From: Anammoximicrobium sp964645045
Lineage (GTDB): Bacteria > Planctomycetota > Planctomycetia > Pirellulales > Pirellulaceae
Direction of reading: 5' to 3'
DNA length: 64,000 nt
Assembly: GCA_964645045.1 (NCBI GenBank)
Contig: CAZXYZ010000006.1
Coordinates: 1 to 64,000, forward strand
Shown here piece after piece: positions 41,250-53,200 of this stretch. Every line of letters begins with the position of its first letter. The stretch's first letter is position 1. The translations under genes were made by a program, and so were the position numbers. The notes below the pieces were generated by a model. It did not search any database, was not told the DNA's origin, and worked only from the letters and a program-made list of their open reading frames with translations.

Positions 41250-44200
41250 ATGTCGGCCCCAATGCAAGCACACCAGGCTCTCTCGACATGGTCTCGACGT
41301 ATCCTCCGCCGGCGCCGGCGTCTGGCCGGCCGGCTGCGGCGTTCCCGCCGCGGGTTTCTCGAATCGCTCGAAGGCCGGCTGCTGCTGAACGGCGATCTGC
41401 CGTGGCCGGCGGCGGCGGACTGGTTGGACCAGGCGCTCGCGTCGCGCTGGCCCGTTGCGGTCGCAGTCGCCGGGCCCGCGGCGGCATCCGGGCCGGCCGC
41501 GGACATCCTTGGCCAGCGAGGTTCAACTTCCAATTTCAAATCTGAAATCTCAGGATCTCCGTTAGGACCGCTGGCCCCGAGTGCGCTGTTTATCATCGAC
41601 GCGGGACTGGCGGACTACGCGCAGCTGGCCGAGGTGGTGACCACCCGGACCGTAGCGGGCTGGAGCGCGCAGACGCTGGTCCTGGACGCCGGCCGCGACG
41701 GCGTCCGGCAGATCAGCCAGGCGCTGGCGGGATACACGGAACTGGATGCGGTTCACATTCTGTCGCATGGCTCGGCGGGCACGGTGAAACTCGGGGCGAC
41801 GCGTTTGGACACAGGGCTGTTGGACAAGTACGCGGACCAGCTGTCCGCATGGGGAGCGTCGCTCGCGCCCGACGGGGATCTCCTGCTGTATGGATGCAAC
41901 GTGGCGGCGGGGACCAAGGGTGCGGCGTTCGTGGAACGGCTGGCGGCCTTGACCGGCGCCGATGTGGCGGCGTCGACGGACTTGACGGGCAATCCCGCCT
42001 GGGGCGGCGACGGGGTGCTCGAGTTCGCCGCGGGCACGGTCGGCGCCGCGGCGCTGGCCGGCTGGGACGCGGAATCGTACCCGCAGCTGCTGGAGGATCT
42101 GACGGCGCCCAACGACAATGACTGGACGGGAACCGGCACCGGGAGCGCCGACAGGCTCACTGGCAAGGGCGGAAACGACACGATCTATGGCAAGGGTGGC
42201 GACGATGGCCTCACGGGGGATAGCGGAAACGATCACCTCTGGGGCGAGGCAGGCGCTGACACCTTGACGGGCGGAGCGGGGAACGACGAGCTGCACGGCG
42301 GTCCCGGCAACGACACCTACGTCTTTGGCAGTGGCTGGGGCACGGATACGGTAACGGACTTGGCCGGAGAGGGCAGGGATATCCTCGACTTCTCCACCGT
42401 GACGACCGTCTTGACGATCGCTGTCAGCAAGCCGGCCAGCTACAAAGTCGTCGTCACGGATTCCAGTTCGACGCCCAATGTCGTCACGGCCGAAACCGAG
42501 ATCGACGTGGTCAAGGCCGGCCTGAACAAGGACGCGACGCTGGATCTGTCGGGCCTGAGCACGGGCGTCACCGTGACGATCACGGGTGACGGCAACGTGT
42601 CCGTCCAGGACGGCGGCAGCACCATCCTCGAAGCCGAAGGCGTCAAGAACGTCAAGACGGGTGCCGGAAATGACGTATTCATGGTCCAGACGGCCGGAAA
42701 ACTCGGAGGCTGGCTGGACGGCGGCACCGGCACGAACACGCTGAACGACGAGGGGAGCACGAATCCGTACCCGGGCAGGGGCGCCAGCACGGCCACCAAC
42801 GTACCGGTGAGCATCGATTTGTCCGCCGGCACGGCGATGCAATTCACGGACGGAATCCGGAACATCCAGAACGTCACGGGGGGCGCGAAAGAAGACAAGA
42901 TCAAGGGCAAGGACGGCAATCAGATCCTGCTGGGCAGCCAAGGCCAAGACACGCTCGAGGGATTGGCCGGCGACGATACCTTGGAGGGCGGCGAGGGCAA
43001 TGACTCGCTGGACGGGGGCGAGGGGAACGACACGCTGAAGGGCGGCGCCGGCGATGATACGTACCTCTTCCAGGGAGGCGCATGGGGCACAGACACGATC
43101 GAGGAGAATGCCGGCGAGGGCCTTGATTGGCTCAACTTCTACCGCGTGACCGCGGATCTGACCTTCGAGATCCGCGGTAGCGACAGCTCGCCTGCCGCTG
43201 GCGTCAAGGTAACCAGCCCGGCTGGCAGCCTGCAGCGTGCTTCGAACAATCCGGGCATCCAGAATGTCGAAAACATCATCGGGGCGAAAGACAAGACGAA
43301 CACCTACAAGTTCCTCACGCAATGGGGCCAGTCCCTGACGGTTAACGGCGCCCGGCCAGGCGATGTCGACGAAGGCGTGTTCCCGACAGCCACCCTGGAT
43401 TTTTCGGGATTCGAGATTACGGAACATCAGAAACTGGAGTTTTCGGTCTCGCCCTACCCGGAGCCATCTCAGCCGACGGGAACGTCCTCGGTTCCGGGAC
43501 CGGTCCCCGGGGCGTCGAATGTCGTCGTGGTCCGGCTGCTGCGGAAGCAAAATGGCACGACGGGCCCCTGGGTTCAGGACCCATTGGCCGCGTGCAAGGC
43601 ATACAATGTCTCGGACATCGTCGGCAGCAAAGGTGAAAACGTCTACAAGTTCATCGGCGGCGCGGTGCTGCCGGGGAAGCTGACCTACACGCCCAAGACG
43701 CCCTCCGGCACCGAGTACGGCATCAACACGCTCGATTACTCCGAGTGGGAGCAAGCCGCCGCCGTGAACCTCGGCAACCAGAACGCGGTCCTGGAACCGG
43801 TCGGGGCCGTGGCCAGGGTCGTGGCCGGGGTGGCGGCCAGGAGCGAGGCCGTCAGCGTGTGGAACGACGCGACCGCCGGCACGTTCAAATTGGTCATGCA
43901 GGCCGCTGACGCCCAGGGCGTCCTTCAGACCTACGCGACGGCCGCCATCGCCTACAACGCGACGGCGGACCAAGTCAAGACGGCCATCGGGGCGGCAAAA
44001 ACGGAAGGCAAGACGCCTCTCACCTTCAACGGCACGGTCGTCGTCGCGGGCAGTGGCAAGCAGACGGACCCCTGGAACATCGAATTCCAGAAGCCCGGCA
44101 ACATCGTGACGGTTCGCACGGACGACGCGCTGTTGTCCAAGACGCCGGCCCGCATCGCCGCCACGCAGGGCTACTATGGGAACACGCAGAATCTGAACCC

Positions 44201-47200
44201 GGGGGCTGTGGGCGGCTCGTTCTACCTGGCCCAGGATGCGGTCCGCGAGGTGCGTTCGCTGTGGAACGACGCCACCGCCGGAACATTCTCGTTGGCCATC
44301 GGGACGACGCCGCGGAAGATCGAGGGCATCCCGCACCACTTCCAGGCCTCGTTCACCGTGGACCAGGGCGCGCGGAAGCGGTTCGAAGTCCGGGCCTTGG
44401 CCCAGGGTCGGACGGGTGAGAAGGTCCGTCTTGTGCTGTTGAACCCGGGGATTCAAACGGACAAAGTCGCGGTCGAGGTTGTCGACGACTCGTCGTTCAC
44501 GGCCAACGGAAAACTCGTCAAGGTCACGCTGCAGCACGACGGCACCGCCGTCACCAGCACGGCGCAGGACGCGGTGGACGCAATCAACGCCCACGCCGGG
44601 ACCACTCCGGGCTCGGGGGCCAAAGACCTGGTTCAAGCGGTGCTGCTGGAGCCTGCCGCCGGCCCCCTGGCCGCGGTCGCCGCCAGCCAGCTCAAGATTC
44701 CGGGAACCCTGCAGGAGCTTGGCGCACTCGAGCTCGAAATCGAAAAGGCCCTGAACGCGGAACTGGGCATCGAAAACGCCGACGTGACCATCACGGGCCG
44801 CGGCACGCAAGCTGATCCGTGGAAGATCGAGTTCAAGCAGCCGTTCCTGAGCAGCGGCACGGCGCCCACTATCCCCGAGATCAAGGTCAGCGCCGCGACG
44901 CTGGCCAAAACGTTCTGGAGTGACGCCGACAGCGGAACGTTCCAGATGACGTTCACGCCGGAGGCCGGCACGCCGGTCGTCGTCGCCTCGATCCCGCATC
45001 ACCACGTGGCCGCCGAGGCGACGCTGAAGCCCAAGACCGGCGAGGATATCCGAATCGTGGCGCAGACGCCCGGACACGAAGGCAACAACATCCAGGTCGA
45101 ACTGGTCACCCCTTCGACGACGACTTTGACGGAGGCGGTGTCCGTCGCCGGCAACACGATTACCGTTCAACTGGCCAAGGACGCTAACAACGCCATCACG
45201 AGCACGGCGGCGAGCGTGGTGGCAGCGATCAACGGCCATTCCACCGCCAGAGAGCTGGTCGCGGCCGAGGTGCATCCATTGCCCGTGGGAGAGATTACGC
45301 AGATCAACCTAATGGGCGGCGGCGTCAACTCGGTCAAGGCGTCGGCGACCGTGCCAGCGGCAACCACCGGCGGTCAGATCCGGGTGGAGGCCCAAAACGC
45401 GGGAGTGGCGGGCGATAGCATCTCGATCGAACTCAAGGCGGCGGGCAACAACACGCCGCTGAGCGTCGTGGTCTCCGGGGACGCGATCACCGTGCATCTG
45501 GCCACAGGCCCGACCGGACAACCTGCGAGCACCACTCAGCAAGTGGTCGACCTGATCAACAGCACCACCGCAGCCAATTCCAAGGTTCTGGCGGCCGTAG
45601 CCGCCAACGGCGGCAGCGTCGTCCCAGCGGCTGGAAGGGATCATCTCGCGGGCGGAAGCGACGGCACGCAGGCGGAGAAAGTCATCGGCACGGCGGACAA
45701 GGACCATTTCAAGCTCGTGGCCAAGGAGGCCGGGACGGCGGGAAACAACATCACCATCCAACTCGTTGCGGGGGCGGCGAATCAGGCCCTGAGTGTCTCG
45801 GTTGTAAGCGAGGCGATTACCGTGCACTTGGCCACCGACGGCACAAGCCACCCGACCAGCACCGCCGCCGAAGTGGTCAATAAGCTCAACATTACGTCGA
45901 GTTCCAAAGCCTTGGTGACGGCCTCGACATTCACAACGCTGGCAGCCGTGGGAGCGACAAGTCTCAGCGGCGGCAGCGATCTGACGTCATTCCTCGCCGG
46001 GCAGTCCGTTTCCGCTTTCAAGGTCACGGGGGAGGGGACCGCGGACTACCCCTGGCGGATCACGCTGACCGGAACCCCCGAGAACCGCGCGCTGGCGCTG
46101 GACGGAGCGGGACTGAAAAAAGGCACGGCCCAGGCGGCGCTGCACGCCAGCGCGGCGACGATAGCGCAGACGCAAGCCGGGATTGCGGCGGTGGTCGGGA
46201 GCACGCCGGTGTCGTACAACGCCAGCGGTTCGGCGCTGAAATCAGCGTTGCAGCGCGACCTGCCCGCCACCAAGACAGGCGACGTCAGCAAGCTGGCCGG
46301 GGGCGGTTGGACGATCGAGGCGGATGGGGGGGCGGCCCGGTCCTCGATTCCGCGGATCTACGCGATTTCGGCCGGCGGAGCCGACGCTCTGCTCGTCAAG
46401 GGCGCCAAGAGCACCCTCCGGACTCTGGCCGAAGGCGTCGACGAAGTCCAGGAGCAGCGGCTGCTGGCCACCGACGCGGCCGCCGGGAATTTTACCCTGA
46501 TCCACGACGAGATCGACGAGGTGTACCGCTTGTGGTCCGACGCGACCGAGGGGCAGTTCACGGTTACCATGGAGACGGCTCTCACGCAGGCCGAGGCCAT
46601 GATCGCTCCCAGTTCCGGCGGCCGGTTCCAGGTCGTGGCCAAGAACCCCGGCGCGGCGGGCAACAGCCTGTCGATCGAATTGAAGAAGACGGGCAGCGGC
46701 CAACCGTTGCAGGTCACGTTCACGGACCCGGAAATCGTCGTCCATTTGGCCACCGATAGCACCGGAAACGTGACCAGCACCGCCCAGGACGTCGTCGACG
46801 CGATCAACGGCCACATGGGCGCCACACAGTGGGTCGCGGCCTGGGTCGTCGGCGAACCGAATGGGGCCGCGGTGGCGGAGGTTGCCAAGACCTCGCTGCG
46901 AGGCGGCCTGGATGCCGGCGTCAATCTGACCACGGCCGCGATCCCGCATCACGCCCAGGCGGCAGCCGTGCTACAGGACGGCGTCAAGGACCTGTTCCGG
47001 GTCGTGGCCCGGGAGCCGGGCACGGCGGGGAACCAGATTGAACTGCAGTTGAGTGCCCTGAGCACGAGCAATCAGATTCTAGCGATCGAGGTCGGCGCCC
47101 CGTCTCCGTCCGTCAAGTTGATCAAAGTAACTCTGGCGACTGACAACGCGGGCCATGTCACCAGCACAGCATTCGATGTCGTCCAGGCAATCAACGCGGA

Positions 47201-50200
47201 CGCTACGGCCTCGCAGCTAGTCGTCGCCTCGGCGTTGCCGGAGCCGGTGATGGACGCGAAGGCGGCCACAGGGTTGACAGGCGGCGTCGATGGAACGAGC
47301 GCCAAGGCGGCGGCAGCGACGCTCCCTGCGCCTTCGACGGCCTTTGCCGCCGGACTGCACGTGGCAGCCAAACAGGCAGGCACGGCGGGAAACCAGATCA
47401 CGATTGAACTACAAAAGCCCACCGCGCTGAACTCCAAGCTCGTCGTCAACGTCACAGCGGGCAACCAGATCGTGGTGACGCTCGCCACGGACGGGACCAC
47501 GCCGGGGCCGCGAGTCATCAGCACGGCGGCGGAGGTCGCGGCGGCGATCAACCGCCACCGCGAAGCGTCGGCCCTGGTCCGTGCTTCGGCCGTCGAGCCG
47601 CCCCTGCCCGGCGTGGCCGCGACGTCCCTGGCCGGCGGTGTGGATCCGGCCGAGGTTCTGAAGCGGGATGCCCAGGGACAAGCCAGCCAGGTCATCACGG
47701 ACGTCGCGGTCACCGGCCGCGGGACCCGCGCGGATCCGTGGCTGATCACGTTCCGCAGCCCCTACAAGCTGGCCGGTCTCCAGGTCACTCGTGACGCCAA
47801 CCACCCGCTCCGCACGGCGGCCGCGGGCACGGTTACCCCGGACAGCGATGCGAAGGTCGGCACGCAGATCCAGACGATCGGACACAACGGCACCGCCGGG
47901 TTCCTGACCCTGTCGTATGGCGAGTACACGACCGACCGGATCGCGTACAACGCGGCCCACGACGCAGTCGAGAGCGCCTTGGAGGCGTTGCCCAACATCT
48001 GGGACGTCGAGGTAGCCCCCGGGACGACCAGCGATCCCTGGAAGTGGAAAGTGACGTTCAAGAACCCCAACTGGAGCGTCCAGCCGCTGATCGCCAATAC
48101 GGCGGGACTCCAGGGGCCCGAAGCGCATCCCGACCAGTTCCGCATCCTGACCGGCCGCCATGCGGAGATCATCGGGCCGCTGGCTTTCAATATCTCGGCC
48201 CCCGATCTGCAGACGAAGCTCGACAACGGCCAGTCGGGCGCCTTCAAGGTCGAGCCAAGCAACGCCAGCAGCAGTTCGCCCGCGGGCAGTCTCGGGAATC
48301 CCTGGAAGATCACCTACACCGACACGAAGCTGGCGGGTCATGTGCCGGCCCTGTACGTGGACACGGGCGCCCAGACTTCCAGCGGCACGCCGGCTGGCTT
48401 GAAGACCGGCGGAGCGACGGTCCGGGTGACGGTTGCGAACAACAACCAGATCCAGACGGTGACGGTCCCGGACGGGCAGACGGACGTCGCGGGGACGTTC
48501 AAGCTCAAGTACCTGAATGCCACCACGGACCCAATCAACCTGACCGACAATGCCGACGCCGTGGAGCAGAAGATCGAGAACGCGCTGAAGACGCTCAAGA
48601 AGAGTGACGGTACTGCCGTGTACGCCAATGCCAAGGTCGATGTCGTCCTCCTCGCCGCCGGCTCCTGGAAGATTACGTTTGTTCAGCCGGCGGATCATAT
48701 CGCCCGGCTGCAGGTGAGTGGCAGCGAGCTGCAGGCTCGCCGCATCCTCGTTCCGGCGGGGACGGTGGCGGGTGTGAACGGCGGCCTGCCGAACGGGATT
48801 AACGGCCTGAGTTCGACGACGCGGATTGTGGGCAGTGCCCGGGCGGACCGGCTGGTGCCCGACCGGCAAACCGGCAGCACCACGGAACTGGATGGGGGCA
48901 AGGCCGCCTCACCCTTGACGGGCGGTGCCGAGTCGCTGTGGGGCGGGGCGGGCGGCGACGTGTTGCGCGGGGGCGACGAGGGAGATTGGCTTTCTGGGGG
49001 CCAGGGCCCGGATCGTTTGTCGGGCGATGCGGGCAGCGATTGGCTGTACGGCGGCGCCGGCGACGACGTCTTGGACGGCGGCGCGGATGCGGACTTGCTG
49101 TCCGGCGGCGATGGGCGGGACCAGCTCAGCGGCGGACTGGGCGCGGACCTGCTCGACGGCGGCGCCGGCGACGACGTGTTGGACGGCGGGCCCGAGTCGG
49201 ACCGGCTCGACGGCGGGGGCGGCAACGATCGCTTGCGGGGCGGCACCGGCAGCGACACGCTCCTCGCCGGTCCGGGCAACGACGTGCTGGACGGCGGCGC
49301 CGATCCCGAGATTTATGTGTTTGCCGGCGACTGGGGCCATGACAGCGTGGTCGAGGTCGGCGATACGCGCGCGGGCAGCCGGCTCTCCAAGCTCCACATC
49401 ACGACCACCAAGCACGTCTCGACGAACACCTTGGATTTCTCCGCGGTCCAGCAGCCGATGACCTATGTGCTGAGCGACGGGCGCCTGGTGGCCGCGCCCG
49501 GCGAACTGCCGCTGGAGGTTCCCCAGACCGAACTCCACGGCACGCGGGCCTCGGACGGCAGCCCGCGCGTGCCGTTGCTGGGCTTTGCCGCCGGCCAGTC
49601 GGCCACGGGTTCGGCGAGCGTGGAGAAGAGCCCCACGGGGGGGCAAATGCCTGCGGAGGTCAATGCGACGCTGAAGGCCGCTTTCGACGTGTACCCGATC
49701 GGCGTGTCGGATGGGTCGACGTCGCCCATTGAGCTGCGCAGCGACCTAAAGTTCAGGCTGCTGATCGATCAGAACGACGGGCCGCAAGAGTATCAGCTGT
49801 CCATCACGGCGGCCACACTCAAGACCAACAACACACTCGCCGACCTCAAGGCGGACCTGGAGGCCTCGCTGCACAGCGCCCGGCGGGTGGCGGACGGAGT
49901 CGTCGTCGATCTCCTGCCGACGACGGCCCCCGTGATCACGGTCGCCGTCGAAGGCGACCGGCTTGTCCTGACGGCCGCGGCCAAGAATACGACGACCACC
50001 CGCGACGGCAAGGAGTATTACATCCCCGCCTCGATCAGCATCGTGCCGGACGCCGCGAACACGGTCACGATCGGGTTGAACGACAAGGGGGAGAGTTCCC
50101 TGACCCACATCGGGTCGATCCTGGCGGCTCCCACGGATAACACCTTCGTCTTTGGCGACGACTGGGGACTGCGGCACTATTTCGCGCACGAACCCGACTT

Positions 50201-53200
50201 CCTGACCGCCCTGCGGAACGGGAACCGCAAGCTGGAGATCGACACCAGCCGCCTGTCCGCGTTGGGGAAGAGCCTGGTGCTCGATTTCCGGGACGTCAGC
50301 GAAGAGTTGCACTTCACGTTCGCGCCGGCCGCGGACGGGCACATGAGTCTCAAGGTCTCGCGGATCGGCCATGTCGACTGGGTGCCCGCCAGCACGGTCC
50401 TCAAATCTTTCTGGCCGGATGCGCCGGACTTCCTCGGCAACACGCTGGACGGTTTGTTCACCAAGGACTTCGAGTTCGGCGAAATCACGTTCACCCACGT
50501 GGACCGGAATACCACGATCTATGGAGGCCGGAACGCGAACACGTATTCCGTTCCCACGACTCCCTTCTGGAAAGCCAACCCGGTGTACGAAGGCAAGCTG
50601 GTTGGCGGCAGCGGGCGGCGGCCGGCCACGGAATCGCTCCTGGACCTGGGCGCGGTCCAGGACATGCTGGGCTTGTCGCTCCCCGACCTGACGGTGCGGA
50701 ACACGCTGGAGTACGCCAGTTCCGGCGCGGTCTTAGGCGGCGCCAGCGTGTTTCCCGTCAACAATCGCTTCGTGTCGCTGATGGACAATCGCGTGCTCAA
50801 GCGCCGGCTGCAGGGGTTCCTGCCGGGCCAGGTGACGGGGATGACCAACCTCACCGCCGGATCCGGCTTCAACCTGTTGATCGGCAGCAATCCGAGTTGG
50901 AAGACGAAGACTTTGGGCGCCAATACCATTACGATCAGCGGCACGCCGCTGGGCGGCGGCAACCTCGGCTCGTGGATTGGCTTGCCTTCGCCGGGCATTC
51001 ACGTCATGGCCGGCGGGTTGGGTCCGGATACCTACGTGATGGACACGGTCTACTGGGGCGCGGCCGCGATCCTGGAGCTGCCCTTGCCGGAATTCCCCGA
51101 CACGCTGGATATGTCGAGCGTCAATCACCCCCTGAACTTCACGGTCTTTGAAATCGGCTTGGACAATATCGGCGAGGTCAAGGACGGGTTCCAGTCGTTC
51201 GGCGGCGAGGCGGGCGTGCAAGCGGCCGACGAACTGCTGGGGGTGACCTGCGTCCTGGTCACCGACCCCATCCTGCCGCAGGTCCTGCTGGCGACCGACA
51301 TCGAGCACATCATCGGCGGCGGCAGCACGAACAGGTTCACCTTCGTCAACGGGGCCTCGATTCCCGGCACCCTGTCCGCGGGCGATGGCTCGATCGAACT
51401 GGACTACGCGCAGTACGGCGAAGGCGTCCAGGTCGATTTGGGAGCCGGCCCGGATGTGAACCTGTGGGAAGCCATATGGGATGCGGTAGACTTGGAGCCA
51501 CCGGAGTTGATGGACGGGCTGTTGGGAAGCTTCCTGCCCCTGGAGTATCAGTTCGGGGCCGCCGAGGGCGTCTACGGGGAGCGTTTCGGGGGCCTGGACT
51601 CCATCCTGCGGCTGATCCCCGGCTTGGGTGACGGAATCTCGAAGCTCGAAGCCAACTGGGCCGTCTCGGGCGTGTCCAAGGTGACGGGCACGACGGAGAA
51701 CGACAGCCTGAGGGGCTCCGGCAACGACGAGGTTTTCTACCCGCTGGGCGGCGTGGATACGGTCGACGGCGGCGGCATGGACGAAGCGGGCGATACGGTT
51801 AGCTACGAGGGAGCGGCAGGCCACTGGACGATCGATCTGCAGCGGGGGAAGAGCTGGCCGGAACGGCAGTTGTTGCAGGGCGCGAGCACGGTGACGCAGG
51901 ACGGGGCGGTCCAGCAGTTGTCGAACAACGCGGACGCCGGCGCGTTCAGCCTCAACTACGACGCCGAAACCACGTCGCCGCTCGCTTTCGACGCCCTCGC
52001 CGCGGACATCGAACGGGCTTTGGAGGACCTGAACGGCGTGACCGATGTGTCCGTCACGGGCGCCGGCCGGAGCGGCGATCCGTGGGTCATCACGTTCCAC
52101 AACCCGAGCGCGAATGTGAGCGCGCTGAGCACGAATGACGGCACGGTGTCTTACGAGGTGCTGGGCGACGACGGCGGCAGCCGGGTGATCACGACCAGTC
52201 AAGGTCTGCTGCGGTGGGGCGAGGTCCCGGACCCGGCCTCCACGCTGGCCAATCTGCAGAACATGGCGGGCAGCCAAGGCGGAGACTTGTTGATTGGCAA
52301 CGCCGGCTCCAACCGGTTTTCCTTTGCGGACAGCTGGGGCGACGACATCGTGGTGTCCGGGAATCCGTCGACTTCCGAGACGACGGACATCTTGGACTTC
52401 ACCGGGGTCACGGGCACCGTGGACGTTTCCCTTGGCCCCGGCGTCGTCGTGGTAACCAGCGGGGCGAACAAGGTGACGGCCTTCGGCGAGTTCGTGGTCG
52501 AGGTGCCGAACGGCAGCTGGCTGGGCAAGACCAACAAACCCTGGGATGCGGATTTCATGACCGTCCGCGCGTCGGCCACGGGCGACGGGGCCGCGGGCGC
52601 CGTGGAATCGCTCGGCGAGGAGGCCCTCCAGGCGGTGGTCCGGGAAGCACTGCAACGCTGGGCGGACTCGATGGCCTCGGAAGTCACCCCGGCCGTGCTG
52701 GACGAGTTGCAATTCGAAATCCAGGAGCTGGCCGGCAGCGCGCTGGGCCGGCTCGACGACGGCACGATCACCATCGACGCGACCGCGGCCGGCGCCGGCT
52801 GGTTTGTCGATCCGACTCTGGCCGACGATTCCGAGTTTCCCCTGAACGGCCCGAACGGCTCGCTGCTTGCCGGCGCCGGCAGTCCGGCGGCGGGCAGTTA
52901 CGACCTGTTGACCGTGGCGCTGCACGAACTGGGACATGCCCTGGGCTTGACGCATATCGACCTGGCCGGAGACCTGATGAACGCCCGGTTGAACACGGGC
53001 GTCAGGAAGGAGACGCCCGACGGGGATGCCGTGACGTTCGGGCCGGCCGCGGCGCTGGTTCAATTCCAGACCGGGGCGGAGTCGGACGAGGAGCGTCTGC
53101 TGGACGGCCTGGATGCCGTGGCGAACTGGGCCGGCGGTCTTGCCAGCAGCGTCGCCGAGCTGACGGCCGACGGGGCTCTGCCGTTCGTGGCCCAGACGCT

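Noticed and set aside
41562..45275. A 1,237-codon open frame on the minus strand, and similarly long ones at 50733-54503, 54540-58139, 59997-61913 and 62079-63992
   Set aside because: They are antisense to the giant gene. They arise from its GC-rich codon bias, have Arg/Asp/His/Val-rich shadow composition and no domain; the plus strand carries RTX, DUF4347 and protease motifs.
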